From NCBI RefSeq assembly GCF_902809835.1, contig NZ_CADDWM010000015.1, forward strand, positions 744,001 through 808,000: 64,000 nt of DNA. Reading direction: 5' to 3'. Below the pieces are notes generated by a model. The model ran no database searches. It was not told the DNA's origin and was given only the letters and a program-made list of their open reading frames with translations. This document shows positions 33,655-42,506 of this stretch, in pieces. The position numbers and the translations under genes were made by a program. Source of the DNA: Agromyces sp. Marseille-P2726. GTDB lineage: Bacteria > Actinomycetota > Actinomycetes > Actinomycetales > Microbacteriaceae. Numbering within the stretch: position 1 is the first letter of the stretch; the number at the start of each line of letters is the position of its first letter.

Positions 33655-35229
33655 ATGGCGAACACGAGCGACACCTCCACGACCGAGACGGCGGCACAGG
33701 CCACGAGGAGCACCGAGGAGCCGGCCCGGAACGCCAATCGCTCGACGACCCCCGGATCCGAGGGCTTCAAGCGGTTCATCGGCAGCAACTGGGCCGAGCG
33801 CGATGAGTCGCTTCCCGCCGCGCGTGAGCAGGCCCCGTACGCCGCCGAACGACGCGCCAGGGTCTCGGCGGCGTTCACCGGCATCCGCCTGATCATTCCG
33901 GCCGGCGACATGAAGCAGCGGGCGAACGACACGGAGTACCCGTTCCGTGCGCACTCGGCGTTCGCCCACCTCACCGGATGGGGCGCCGACTCCGAGCCCG
34001 GTGCGGTGCTCGTCTTCGAGCCGAGCGACGACGGGCACGACACGACCGTCTACTTCCGGGAGCGGGCAGGCCGAGACTCCGAGGAGTTCTACGCGAATCC
34101 CGCGATCGGCGAGTTCTGGATCGGGGCTCGACCGTCGCTCGCGCACGTCGCCGCCGACCTCGCGATCGACACTCGGGGCATCGAGGAGTTCGACCGGGTC
34201 ATCGACGCGGTCGACACGTCGACGCTGGTGCTGCGCGAGGCCGACCCCGCGATCACCGAGCGCGTCGACCACGCCCGCATCCGCTTCGCCGCCGAGGCGG
34301 CCCTGTCGACGAATGCATCGGATGCCCCCTTCTCGATCGAGGTGGGCGCCGAGCACGAGCCCGACGGCGAGCTCGCCCGCGTGCTCTCCGAGCTCCGCCT
34401 CGTGAAAGACAAGTTCGAGATCGCCGAGCTCCGCGCCGCGATCGACGCCACCCAGCGCGGGTTCACCGAGGTCATCGAGGAACTGCCGCGCATCACCTCC
34501 GAGGTGCGCGGCGAGCGCGTCATCGAGGGCGTCTTCGCCACCCGGGCCCGCCTCGACGGCAACGACGTCGGCTACGGCTCGATCGCCGCGGCCGGCCCCC
34601 ACGCGACGATCCTGCACTGGACGCGCAACGACGGCCCGGTCGTGCCGGGCGATCTCGTGCTGCTCGACGCGGGCGTCGAACGCGACAGCTACTACACCGC
34701 AGACATCACCCGCACGTTCCCGGTCAACGGCACCTTCTCCGAGGTGCAGCGCCAGGTCTACGACGCCGTGCTCGAGGCCGCGGATGCCGCGTTCGCGGTC
34801 GTGCGGCCCGGCGCGATCTTCCGCGAGGTGCACGCCGCCGCCATGGAGGTCATCGCGAAGAAGACGGCCGAGTGGGGCTTCCTCCCCGTCTCGGCCGAGG
34901 AGTCGCTCCGGCCCGAGAACCAGTTCCACCGGCGGTACATGGTGCACGGCACGAGTCACCACCTGGGTCTCGACGTGCACGACTGCGCCCAGGCCCGTCG
35001 CGAGATGTACCTCGACGGCGAGCTCCAGCCCGGCATGGTGTTCACGATCGAGCCCGGACTGTACTTCCAGCCCGACGACCTCACCGTCCCCGTCGAGTTC
35101 CGCGGCATCGGCGTGCGGATCGAAGACGACATCCTGGTCACGCCCGACGGCGCCGAGAACCTGTCGGCGGGCATCCCTCGCACGGCCGACGAGGTCGAGG
35201 CCTGGGTGCGAGGCGACGCCGCACGATGA
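33655..35229 (+). CDS. pepP: Xaa-Pro aminopeptidase (M24B)
   Basis: A 524-aa cytosolic di-metal peptidase. An AMP_N domain (about 50-190) is followed by the pita-bread domain with the five metal ligands in LLDAGVERDSYYTADITRTF (two Asp), GTSHHLGLDVHD (His), FTIEPGLYF (Glu) and GVRIEDDILVT (Glu). It removes N-terminal residues ahead of proline. ATG 33655 is preceded by GAGAGA at a 9-base spacing; ATG 33646 is in frame but too close to that site. Confidence 0.92.
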   Translation: MANTSDTSTTETAAQATRSTEEPARNANRSTTPGSEGFKRFIGSNWAERDESLPAAREQAPYAAERRARVSAAFTGIRLIIPAGDMKQRANDTEYPFRAHSAFAHLTGWGADSEPGAVLVFEPSDDGHDTTVYFRERAGRDSEEFYANPAIGEFWIGARPSLAHVAADLAIDTRGIEEFDRVIDAVDTSTLVLREADPAITERVDHARIRFAAEAALSTNASDAPFSIEVGAEHEPDGELARVLSELRLVKDKFEIAELRAAIDATQRGFTEVIEELPRITSEVRGERVIEGVFATRARLDGNDVGYGSIAAAGPHATILHWTRNDGPVVPGDLVLLDAGVERDSYYTADITRTFPVNGTFSEVQRQVYDAVLEAADAAFAVVRPGAIFREVHAAAMEVIAKKTAEWGFLPVSAEESLRPENQFHRRYMVHGTSHHLGLDVHDCAQARREMYLDGELQPGMVFTIEPGLYFQPDDLTVPVEFRGIGVRIEDDILVTPDGAENLSAGIPRTADEVEAWVRGDAAR

Positions 35230-35265
35230 GCTGACTGGGGCTGGCGGTCGGCTTCTCCGGGCGTC

Positions 35266-35271
35266 TACATT
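35266..35271 (+). promoter_or_regulatory. -10 box (TACATT) for the M1 peptidase gene
   Basis: TACATT is 34 bases before ATG 35300 and leaves a short leader with GGAGG at 35291-35295. Confidence 0.45.
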
Positions 35272-35299
35272 GGCTGCACTGCCGATCGCTGGAGGACCA

Positions 35300-36739
35300 A
35301 TGCCGTTCCGTCGCCGTCCCGCTCTCGTCGCCACAGCCACCGGGGCCGTCGCGCTCGCCATCCTGGCCGGTCCGTCGCTGGCGGTCGCCGCGCCGGGCAA
35401 TCCCGGCTCGCCCCGTTACAGCGCCGGCGCCGACGGCGCTGGCGACCCGTACTTCCCGCTCGCCGGCAACGGCGGCATCGACGTGCTGCACTACGACCTC
35501 GATCTCGACTACACACCCCCCGAGCCCGCACCGGCACCGCTGGAAGGCGAGCTCCAGGGCATCGCGACGATCGACCTCGTGGCGACGCAGGACCTCGATC
35601 GGTTCAACCTCGACCTGCGCGGGCTCACCGCGACCGAGGTCGTCGTCAATGGCAAGCCGATGTCGTTCGACCAGGTCGAGAACGAGCTGGTCATCACACC
35701 CCGGCCGAAGCTCAAGACGGGATCGCACGCCCAGGTGATCGTGACCTACGGCGGCACGACGACCCGGCCGACCGACATCGAGGGTGCCCTGTACGGCTGG
35801 GTCACCACCCGCGACGGCGCGATGGTGGTATCGGAGCCCGACGGTTCGGCCACCTGGTTCCCCGTCAACGACCACCCGACCGACAAGTCCACGTACACGT
35901 TCGAGATCACGGTTCCCCAAGGTCTCGTGGCCGTGGCGAACGGGCTCCCCTCGGCCGATCCGACCACCGCCGGCGGCTTCACCACCTGGTACTGGGACGC
36001 ACCCGACCCGATGGCCGCATACCTGGCGACGGCGAGCGTCGGCGACTACGTCGTGAACGAGTACGTCGCGGCGAACGGAACGCCGATCTTCGACGCGGTC
36101 GACCCCGCACGGCTGGGAGCGCCGTCCGCCGCGCTCGCGCTGACGAGCGACATGCTGGTGTTCTTCGAGGAGCGGTACGGCTCCTACCCGTTCAACTCCT
36201 ACGGTGCCATCGTCGACGACGACTCCGTCGGGTATGCCCTCGAGACGCAGACGCGCTCGTTCTTCTCGCGCACCGCGGGCGAGGGCACGGTGGCGCACGA
36301 GCTCGCCCACCAGTGGATGGGCGACCACGTCAGCCCCGAGCGGTGGGCCGACATCTGGCTCAACGAGGGGTGGGCGACCTACTCGACGTGGATGTGGAAC
36401 GAACACCGCGACCGCGCGACCGCGCAGGAATCCTTCGACGAGATCCTGGCGATCCCGGCCGACGACGAGTTCTGGGCCTCGGAGGTCGCAGACCCCGGCC
36501 CGCTGGGACTCTTCACCGATCCGGTCTACGATCGGGGCGCGGCGACGCTGCACGCGCTGCGGGTCGAGATCGGCGACGCCGCGTTCTTCGAGCTGGCGAA
36601 GACCTGGGTCGAGCGCTACGGCGGCGGCACCGCGAGCACCGAGGACTTCATGGCGCTCGCGGAGGAAGTGTCAGGACAGCAACTCGACACGCTGTTCAAG
36701 GTGTGGCTCTCCACGCCCAGCAAGCCGACCACCTGGTGA
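35300..36739 (+). CDS. Secreted M1-family zinc metallopeptidase
   Basis: A 479-aa exported protein with a signal peptide (MPFRRRPALV then ATATGAVALAILAGPSLAVA). Zinc ligands lie in HELAHQWMGDHVSPERWADI and LNEGWATY, the classic HExxH-x18-E arrangement, and YALETQTRSF stands where M1 aminopeptidases carry GxMEN. That substitution (ALET for AMEN) is common in secreted actinobacterial M1 proteins. It is shorter than the 850-aa PepN type and lacks the C-terminal ERAP domain. It probably processes extracellular peptides. Confidence 0.88.
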   Translation: MPFRRRPALVATATGAVALAILAGPSLAVAAPGNPGSPRYSAGADGAGDPYFPLAGNGGIDVLHYDLDLDYTPPEPAPAPLEGELQGIATIDLVATQDLDRFNLDLRGLTATEVVVNGKPMSFDQVENELVITPRPKLKTGSHAQVIVTYGGTTTRPTDIEGALYGWVTTRDGAMVVSEPDGSATWFPVNDHPTDKSTYTFEITVPQGLVAVANGLPSADPTTAGGFTTWYWDAPDPMAAYLATASVGDYVVNEYVAANGTPIFDAVDPARLGAPSAALALTSDMLVFFEERYGSYPFNSYGAIVDDDSVGYALETQTRSFFSRTAGEGTVAHELAHQWMGDHVSPERWADIWLNEGWATYSTWMWNEHRDRATAQESFDEILAIPADDEFWASEVADPGPLGLFTDPVYDRGAATLHALRVEIGDAAFFELAKTWVERYGGGTASTEDFMALAEEVSGQQLDTLFKVWLSTPSKPTTW

Positions 36740-36766
36740 GCTGAGACGACGCCGGCCGCTGCGGAG

Positions 36767-37418
36767 TCAGCGGTCGGCAGGCCGCTCGGGGCTGCCGCCG
36801 TCGTCGGCCTGGGCAGCGGATGCCGCATCGTCGGCCTGCTCGGTGGCGAGCTCGCCGTAGCGCGGCCGTGCCGGCTGGGCGCGGCCCGCGGCCGCGGCAC
36901 GGGCCCGCTTCGCGGCATCCTGCGCCTCGCCGTAGCTCATCGGCTGGGAGTCGCGCACGGGCGATGTGCGCGGCGTCGGCGATGATGGCGTACCTCGTGG
37001 CGAGCACCTGCATCACCGAGGTGAAGTCGCGCCGGCGGCGATTCACCGAGTACGACACCACGCTGAAGATCATGCCGAACCCGGCACCGATGAGCACCGC
37101 CGAGATGAGGATGCCGAGCGAGGCGCCGGTCGGCGCGAAGATGAAGAACAGCAGACCCAGGAACGTGCCGAACCACGCGCCCGAGAGCGCCCCCGCACCG
37201 GCGGCGCGTCCCCAGCTGAGCTTGCCCGTGATGCGTTCGACGCTCGTGAGATCGGTGCCGACGATCGCCAGCTCCTTCACGGGGAACTCCGCCTTGGCGA
37301 GCTTGTCGACCGCCGACTGCGCCTCGGCGTAGGTCTCGAACGACGCGACGGTCTCGCCCTTCGGCAGGGTCGGGAACTGGCGTGCCATGCGGCCGCCGAA
37401 CGGAGATTGGGTGCTCAC
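36767..37418 (-). pseudogene. General stress protein 17M-like membrane protein, apparent frameshift near 36965
   Basis: The N-terminal part (GTG 37418, STQSPFGGRMARQFPTLPKGE) has a GSP17M-type fold: SFETYAEAQSAVDKLAKAEF, then two membrane helices (WFGTFLGLLFFIFAP and ISAVLIGAGFGMIFSVVSY), then RRRRDFTSVMQVLATRYAII. After AHIAR the annotated frame turns into an Arg/Cys-rich, non-protein-like tail running to 36696 and overlapping the M1 gene. The next frame gives a normal-looking end (VRDSQPMSYGEAQDAAKRAR ... SPERPADR) that stops at 36767. Removing one C from the CCC at about 36964-36967 joins them. This is either a sequencing error or a genuine frameshift. Confidence 0.72.
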
Positions 37419-37481
37419 CGGGCCATTGTCCCACGCATCCCCGTCGCGCCGCGGCGAGGGCCCGGAACGGGCTCCGGGGGC

Positions 37482-37487
37482 TAAGTT
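37482..37487 (+). promoter_or_regulatory. -10 box (TAAGTT) of a leaderless transcript
   Basis: TAAGTT, six bases (GGAAGA), then GTG 37494. Confidence 0.52.
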
Positions 37488-37493
37488 GGAAGA

Positions 37494-38822
37494 GTGAGCG
37501 CCACGAGAGTGTTCGTCGCCCGCCTCGCCGGGCGTCCCGTGTTCGATCCCGCCGGGGATCGGGTCGGCAAGGTGCGCGACGTCCTCGTCGTGTACCGCAA
37601 GAACGACCCGCCGCGCGTCGTGGGGCTCATCGTCGAGATCCCCGGCAAACGCCGGGTGTTCGTGTCGATCGGGCGGGTGACCTCGATCGGCGGCGGCCAG
37701 ATCATCACCACCGGACTCATCAACCTGCGTCGCTTCGAACAGCGCGGCGGCGAGGTGCGCGTGATCGCCGAGATGCTCGGCCGCAAGGTCATCTTCAACG
37801 ACGGATCCGGCGAGGCGACGATCGAAGACGTCGCGATCCAGGAGCGCGAGCCGGGCGAATGGGAGGTCGACCAGCTGTTCGTGCGTCGACCCAAGGGCGC
37901 CTCGCCGTTCTCGAAGGGTCAGTCGGCGTACGTCACGTGGCGCGAGGTACGCGAGGCGTCGCAGGCCGGCGAGGCGCAGTCGGCCGAGCAGCTCATCGCC
38001 ACGTATTCGGAGCTGAAGCCGGCCGACCTCGCGAACACGCTGCTCGACCTTCCGATCCAGCGACGGCGCGAGGTCGCCGCAGAGCTCCCCGACGACCGGC
38101 TCGCCGACGTGCTCGAGGAGATGGTGGAGTCCGACCAGATCGAGATCCTCGCCGGTCTCGGCGACGACCGCGCAGCCGACGTGCTCGACCACATGCAGCC
38201 CGATGATGCGGCCGACCTCATCGCGCAGCTCCCCGAGGAGCGCGGCGAGCATCTCCTCGAACTGATGGAGCCCGAAGAGGCCGACGACGTGCGGTTCCTC
38301 CTCTCCTACGGCCCCGACACCGCGGGCGGACTCATGACCACCGAGCCCATCATCGTGTCGGCCGATTCGACGGTCGCCGAAGGGCTCGCGCTCATCCGGC
38401 GGCACGACCTCCCCCCTGCACTCGGCGCGGCGGTCTGCGTGACGCTGCCCCCGTACGAACCTCCCACCGGACGGTTCCTCGGTGTCGTGCACTTCCAGCG
38501 GATGCTCCGCTACCCGCCGCACGAACGGCTCGGTACGCTCATCGACCAGGGCCTCGAGCCCGTGCGTGCCGACACGTCGGCCGCCGAGGTCAGCCGCATC
38601 CTCGCGAGCTACGACCTCGTGTCGGTCCCCGTCGTCGACGAGAAGCATCGACTCGTCGGGGTGGTGACGATTGACGACGTGCTCGACTACCTCCTGCCCG
38701 ATGACTGGCGAAGTCATCCCGACGAGACCGAGGTGGGGCGCCGCGCTGCGGCGCGGGCCCAGCTGACGACGGGAAGCATCCCGATCGCGCATGGAAGGAG
38801 GGCAGGAGATGGCACGCGTTGA
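37494..38822 (+). CDS. MgtE-N/CBS-domain protein without a transporter domain
   Basis: A 442-aa soluble protein. A PRC-barrel-like N-terminus (about 1-160) is followed by the MgtE intracellular helical domain (LADVLEEMVESDQIEILAGL) and two CBS domains (LMTTEPIIVSADSTVAEGLA and VSVPVVDEKHRLVGVVTIDD). The membrane domain of the Mg2+ channel MgtE is absent, so it cannot itself carry magnesium and may be a Mg2+ or nucleotide sensor. It matches mycobacterial Rv1232c in context. The start of the DUF1003 gene overlaps its last 14 bases. Confidence 0.88.
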   Translation: MSATRVFVARLAGRPVFDPAGDRVGKVRDVLVVYRKNDPPRVVGLIVEIPGKRRVFVSIGRVTSIGGGQIITTGLINLRRFEQRGGEVRVIAEMLGRKVIFNDGSGEATIEDVAIQEREPGEWEVDQLFVRRPKGASPFSKGQSAYVTWREVREASQAGEAQSAEQLIATYSELKPADLANTLLDLPIQRRREVAAELPDDRLADVLEEMVESDQIEILAGLGDDRAADVLDHMQPDDAADLIAQLPEERGEHLLELMEPEEADDVRFLLSYGPDTAGGLMTTEPIIVSADSTVAEGLALIRRHDLPPALGAAVCVTLPPYEPPTGRFLGVVHFQRMLRYPPHERLGTLIDQGLEPVRADTSAAEVSRILASYDLVSVPVVDEKHRLVGVVTIDDVLDYLLPDDWRSHPDETEVGRRAAARAQLTTGSIPIAHGRRAGDGTR

Positions 38823-39330
38823 CGTCGAAGACCGCCGGTTCGACACCCCGAAGGGCATCCGCCGATCGCCCTCCTTCCGCGGCACCGGTGACAGCGACCG
38901 CTTCGGCCGCTTCACCGAGTGGGTCGCACGCGGCATGGGCACGCCGTGGTTCCTGCTCGCCCTCTCGATGTTCGTCGTGGCGTGGATGCTGTGGAACACG
39001 TTCGCCCCATCGCACCTGCAGTTCGACCGCGCCGACTACGGATTCATCGCACTGACGCTCGTGCTCTCACTGCAGGCCTCGTACGCCGCACCGCTCATCC
39101 TGCTCGCGCAGAACCGGCAGGACGACCGCGACCGCGTGCAGATCGAGCAGGACCGGCAGCGCGCCGAACGCAACCTCGCCGACACCGAGTACCTCGCGCG
39201 CGAGGTCGTCGCCCTCCGGCTGGCAGTGCGCGACCTGGCGTCGAAGGAGTTCATCCGGGCCGAACTGCGCGCCATCCTCGACGAGCTCGAGCGCCGAGAC
39301 GAAGAAGAGCCAGAGCATGCCGCGAGCTGA
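38809..39330 (+). CDS. DUF1003 family membrane protein
   Basis: A 173-aa protein with two membrane segments (PWFLLALSMFVVAWMLWNTF and FIALTLVLSLQASYAAPLIL) and a charged coiled-coil C-terminus. The family motif QNRQDDRDRV is present. The function is unknown. ATG 38809 is chosen because GGAAGGAGGGCAGGAG directly precedes it. It overlaps both neighbours (14 bases each), which indicates a translationally coupled mgtE-like/DUF1003/mrp operon. Confidence 0.87.
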   Translation: MARVDVEDRRFDTPKGIRRSPSFRGTGDSDRFGRFTEWVARGMGTPWFLLALSMFVVAWMLWNTFAPSHLQFDRADYGFIALTLVLSLQASYAAPLILLAQNRQDDRDRVQIEQDRQRAERNLADTEYLAREVVALRLAVRDLASKEFIRAELRAILDELERRDEEEPEHAAS

Positions 39331-40495
39331 TTCCGCGGCCCTCGAACGCGCGGTTCTCGACGCCCTGAACGGCGTCATCGATCCGGAGATCCGCAAGCCG
39401 ATCACCGAGCTCGACATGGTGGATTCCGTCTCGGTGGCCGAGAACGGCCGCGTGCACGTCGGCATCCGCCTCACGATCGTCGGATGCCCCGCCAGCGACC
39501 GCATCGAACGCGACGTGCTCCAGGCGGCCGAGAGCATTGCCGGCCCAGGCAACGCCGACGTGACCCTCTCGGTGATGACCCCCGAGCAGCGCGCGGCGCT
39601 CACCGAGCGGCTGCGCGGGGGCCGGGCCGCCCGCGGCAACCCCTTCGGTCCGGGCAGTCTCACTCGCGTCATCGCGATCACCAGCGGCAAGGGCGGCGTC
39701 GGCAAGTCGACGATCACGGCGAACCTCGCCGTGGCGCTCGCGGCCCGGGGCCTCTCGGTGGGGCTGATCGACGCCGACGTGCACGGCTTCTCCATCCCTG
39801 GCCTGGTCGGTCTCGTCGACGCTGCGGGCGTCGCGGCGCGGCCGACGCGGGTCGACGACATGATCCTCCCGCCTGTCGCGCACGGCGTGAAGGTGATCTC
39901 GATCGGGATGTTCGTCGAGCCGTCCGAACCCGGCGGGCGGGCGTCATCCGTCGCCGTGGCCTGGCGCGGGCCGATGCTCCATCGCACCCTGAACCAGTTC
40001 CTCACCGATGTGTACTTCGGCGACCTCGACCTCCTGCTCGTCGACCTCCCGCCCGGCACGGGCGATGTCGCGATCTCGCTCGGCCAACTGCTGCCGAACG
40101 CCGAGGTGGTCGTGGTCACCACTCCCCAGCCGGCGGCGGCGGATGTCGCGGAGCGCTCGGGCCTCGTGGCCCGCCAGACGGGCCAGCAGATCGTCGGCGT
40201 CGTCGAGAACATGGCCGGCTTCGCCGCACCCGACGGCTCGACGGTGGAGTTGTTCGGATCAGGGGGCGGCGCCATCGTCGCCGAGCGCCTGTCCGAGGGG
40301 GAGCCCGGGCCGGTGCCCCTGCTCGCGAGCGTGCCGCTCAGCATCACCCTCCGCCAGGGCGGCGACGAGGGCCTTCCGGTGGTCGTGGCGGCGCCCGACG
40401 ACCCGGCGGCTCGCGCGATCGAGGATGTCGCGGCCCGGCTCGCAGCGCTCCCCCGCTCGCTCGACGGCCGACGACTCGACTTCTCGGTGCGCTGA
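39317..40495 (+). CDS. mrp: Mrp/NBP35-type P-loop ATPase, iron-sulphur cluster carrier
   Basis: A 392-aa protein with an N-terminal MIP18/DUF59 domain (1-95, ITELDMVDSVSV), a deviant Walker A (SGKGGVGKST, about 121-131) and LIDADVHGFSIPGL. The C-terminal CxxC that binds a bridging cluster in many Mrp proteins is replaced (NMAGFAAPDGSTVELFG), as I recall also for the mycobacterial protein. The start overlaps the DUF1003 stop. Confidence 0.9.
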   Translation: MPRADSAALERAVLDALNGVIDPEIRKPITELDMVDSVSVAENGRVHVGIRLTIVGCPASDRIERDVLQAAESIAGPGNADVTLSVMTPEQRAALTERLRGGRAARGNPFGPGSLTRVIAITSGKGGVGKSTITANLAVALAARGLSVGLIDADVHGFSIPGLVGLVDAAGVAARPTRVDDMILPPVAHGVKVISIGMFVEPSEPGGRASSVAVAWRGPMLHRTLNQFLTDVYFGDLDLLLVDLPPGTGDVAISLGQLLPNAEVVVVTTPQPAAADVAERSGLVARQTGQQIVGVVENMAGFAAPDGSTVELFGSGGGAIVAERLSEGEPGPVPLLASVPLSITLRQGGDEGLPVVVAAPDDPAARAIEDVAARLAALPRSLDGRRLDFSVR

Positions 40496-40502
40496 GGTGA
40501 CG

Positions 40503-41402
40503 ATGCGTCGCATGCCTGGTGCCCGCCTCGCCCGCACACTCGCGCTCGCCATCGGCCTCACGGTCGCCGGAGCGGTGCTCGCGGCGTGCTCGGCGTCGCC
40601 GGGCGACTCGGAGGCGTCGCCCGATAGGCTCACCGTCTCCATCAAGCAGGGCCGACTCGATGTCGTCAACCGGCGGCTGGTGGTGCGATTCGAGAACTCG
40701 GGCGACGGGCCCGTGACCGTCACCCGGTTCGACGTGCGGACGCCCACCTTCGCCGAACCGCTCGAGCGCACCAACCCGGTCGAGCTCGCTGCCCACGACG
40801 CCCTCGACGTGCGCCTCGACCTGCCGGCCAGCGACTGCGACGCCGAACCTGCTCCGGTGGTCGTCACGGTCGAGTACCCGACCGACGCGGGCTCCCGCAC
40901 CGCCGAGCTCGTCGCCGACGATCCGTTCGAGGTGGTCGAGTATGTGAGCTCGGCCGACTGCCTCGCCGAATCGGTGGCGGATGTCGCGACGATCGTGATG
41001 CCCGAACACCTGCGCTCCACCGGGGCGGGCGTCGATCGGCGCGCCTTCATCGACGTCGCGATCGAGCCCGCGGCATCCGCTCGATCTCAGGACGATGACG
41101 ACGACGGGAGCGCGTCGATGCACCTCGAGCGAGTCTGGGGTACGACGCTGCTGAACGCCGAGGACGGCACCGACTGGCCCCTCGGGCTCGACATCGTCGC
41201 GGGCGCCGACCCGTTCGTCGTCAGCCTCGCGGTTCGCCCGGCGCGATGCGACGCGCATGGCATCGCCGACGACAAGCGCGGCACGATCCTGCCGTTCGAG
41301 ATCGAGACGGGCGATGGTCGCGCGGGCCGTCTCGACATGCCCGCCGGCGACACGCTGAAGAACGAGCTGTACGGCTACTACACGGAACGCTGCGGCCTCT
41401 AG
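40503..41402 (+). CDS. Putative lipoprotein, function unknown
   Basis: A 299-aa protein with a lipobox signal (LTVAGAVLAAC, Cys about residue 28). The mature part contains several cysteines (for example PASDCDAEP, SSADCLAES, ARCDAHG and ERCGL) that could form disulphides outside the cell, and an Asp-rich loop (SQDDDDDGSAS). I recognise no family. It starts 7 bases after mrp, with GAGG overlapping the mrp stop, and is probably co-transcribed with it. Confidence 0.75.
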   Translation: MRRMPGARLARTLALAIGLTVAGAVLAACSASPGDSEASPDRLTVSIKQGRLDVVNRRLVVRFENSGDGPVTVTRFDVRTPTFAEPLERTNPVELAAHDALDVRLDLPASDCDAEPAPVVVTVEYPTDAGSRTAELVADDPFEVVEYVSSADCLAESVADVATIVMPEHLRSTGAGVDRRAFIDVAIEPAASARSQDDDDDGSASMHLERVWGTTLLNAEDGTDWPLGLDIVAGADPFVVSLAVRPARCDAHGIADDKRGTILPFEIETGDGRAGRLDMPAGDTLKNELYGYYTERCGL

Positions 41403-41435
41403 GTGTTGCTGGCCATGAGGTTGTTGACGGTCGGG

Positions 41436-42362
41436 TCATTGATCGTCGGTTGATGCCTCCGACTTCTGGAGTGCCGCACGTTGCCCAGCGGAGAGACGGT
41501 CGGGTCGGGCTTGTAGGCAGTAGCCTGCGTTGTTCTCGTGGACTGTGAACGGATCGGCGAGCACTGGATGTTGCCGTAGCTGCTGTAGTGCGTCGTCGAG
41601 TCGGTGAAGATTCCATTCGAGTGCGATGGCCAGTTGTGCGCGGGTCATCCGGTGCCGCATGTGGCCGAGCGCGGCGACGATGGTCATGGCGTCGTCGACC
41701 GTCGGGTCCGCGAGGTCGCTGCCGCGGAGTTGCTCGGTCAGGGTCGCGAAGAATCGGCCCATGTGGGCGAGCCGGACACCGACCGGGCTGTCGTCGCCGA
41801 AGAGGGTGATGCCGCGATCGGCCACCTCGGCGACGCTCGCGTGGCCGCTGGAATCAGCGCGGACTGCTCGTGTCCACACGTCGTCGCCGACCCCGTACCG
41901 CTCTTTGCGACTCCCGGGCTCGACGTGGCGTTCGACGAGCTCCATGCCCTCGAGATACCCGATCGCTTTCGACACCGATGCAGGGCTCACGCCCAGGGCG
42001 CGCACAAGGTTGGCAGCCGTCATGGTGTCGGCTGTGGAGGTGGCCAGGCTGGCGAAGACGCGCGAGGCCATTCGGGGCATTCCCGTCGCGGCGAGTGTGG
42101 AGGCAAGTTCCGTGATGAATGCGTGCTGGACGTCCTCGGCGGTGTTCGCCGGTGTTTCGGAGACTCGTTTGCGGGGGCCGCGCCGTCGCGCCTGTTGCGC
42201 TGCGGCGGCGTCGTAGTCGCGATGCCCATTGCGGGCTACCTCGCGGCTGACAGTCGACGTGGGGCGTCCGATCTGTCGCGCGATCTGCGCGTAGGACCGT
42301 CCTTCGGCGAGCCCGGCCGCGATCGTCTGCCGGTCCTCGAGACTGAGCCGGCCCACCGCCAT
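41436..42362 (-). CDS. Fused IS30-type HTH / GbsR-MarR-type transcriptional regulator
   Basis: A 308-aa DNA-binding protein. Residues 1-45 (LSLEDRQTIAAGLAEGRSYA and IARQIGRPTSTVSREVARNG) form a helix-turn-helix of the kind found at the N-terminus of IS30 transposases. Residues about 75-165 are a winged helix of the GbsR/MarR type (LVRALGVSPASVSKAIGYLE and LVERHVEPGSRKERYGVGDD). The C-terminal half is helical and probably dimerises. ATG 42362 has GGAGG upstream. It is divergent from the 42507-44147 unit and most likely controls it through the AACGC/GCGTT palindromes between them. Confidence 0.82.
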   Translation of the reverse strand: MAVGRLSLEDRQTIAAGLAEGRSYAQIARQIGRPTSTVSREVARNGHRDYDAAAAQQARRRGPRKRVSETPANTAEDVQHAFITELASTLAATGMPRMASRVFASLATSTADTMTAANLVRALGVSPASVSKAIGYLEGMELVERHVEPGSRKERYGVGDDVWTRAVRADSSGHASVAEVADRGITLFGDDSPVGVRLAHMGRFFATLTEQLRGSDLADPTVDDAMTIVAALGHMRHRMTRAQLAIALEWNLHRLDDALQQLRQHPVLADPFTVHENNAGYCLQARPDRLSAGQRAALQKSEASTDDQ

Positions 42363-42383
42363 TCCGTCCTCCGATCACACTGC

Positions 42384-42400
42384 AACGCACCGATTGCGTT
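42384..42400. promoter_or_regulatory. Palindromic operator candidate, regulator-proximal
   Basis: AACGC-N7-GCGTT, 22 bases upstream of the regulator start. Its half-sites are the same as those of the second palindrome at 42459-42478. Confidence 0.5.
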
Positions 42401-42446
42401 CACCAACATCATCTCGCAACGATTCCCTAATTTCTGGAACATTACG

Positions 42447-42475
42447 TTGACGCCTGAAGAAACGCAACGTAGCGT
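42447..42475 (+). promoter_or_regulatory. Promoter of the small-protein/hydrolase unit
   Basis: TTGACG (42447-42452) and TAGCGT (42470-42475) are separated by 17 bases. The -10 box lies inside the second palindrome, so a bound repressor would block initiation. Confidence 0.5.
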
Positions 42476-42478
42476 TTC
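42459..42478. promoter_or_regulatory. Palindromic operator candidate, overlapping the -10 box
   Basis: GAAACGC-AACGTA-GCGTTTC is a 7-bp perfect inverted repeat around a 6-base core that contains ACGT. It covers the -10 box of the 42507 gene. Confidence 0.6.
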
Positions 42479-42506
42479 GGAGATCCGAAACATGAAGGAG
42501 GGTGTC

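Noticed and set aside
36696..36766. In-frame C-terminus of the general stress protein overlapping the M1 gene
   Set aside because: The tail is Arg/Cys-rich and unlike a protein; the shifted frame gives a normal ending.
39317..40495. Loss-of-function Mrp because the CxxC motif is missing
   Set aside because: As I recall, the mycobacterial Mrp also lacks it in this position, so this looks like a lineage feature rather than damage.
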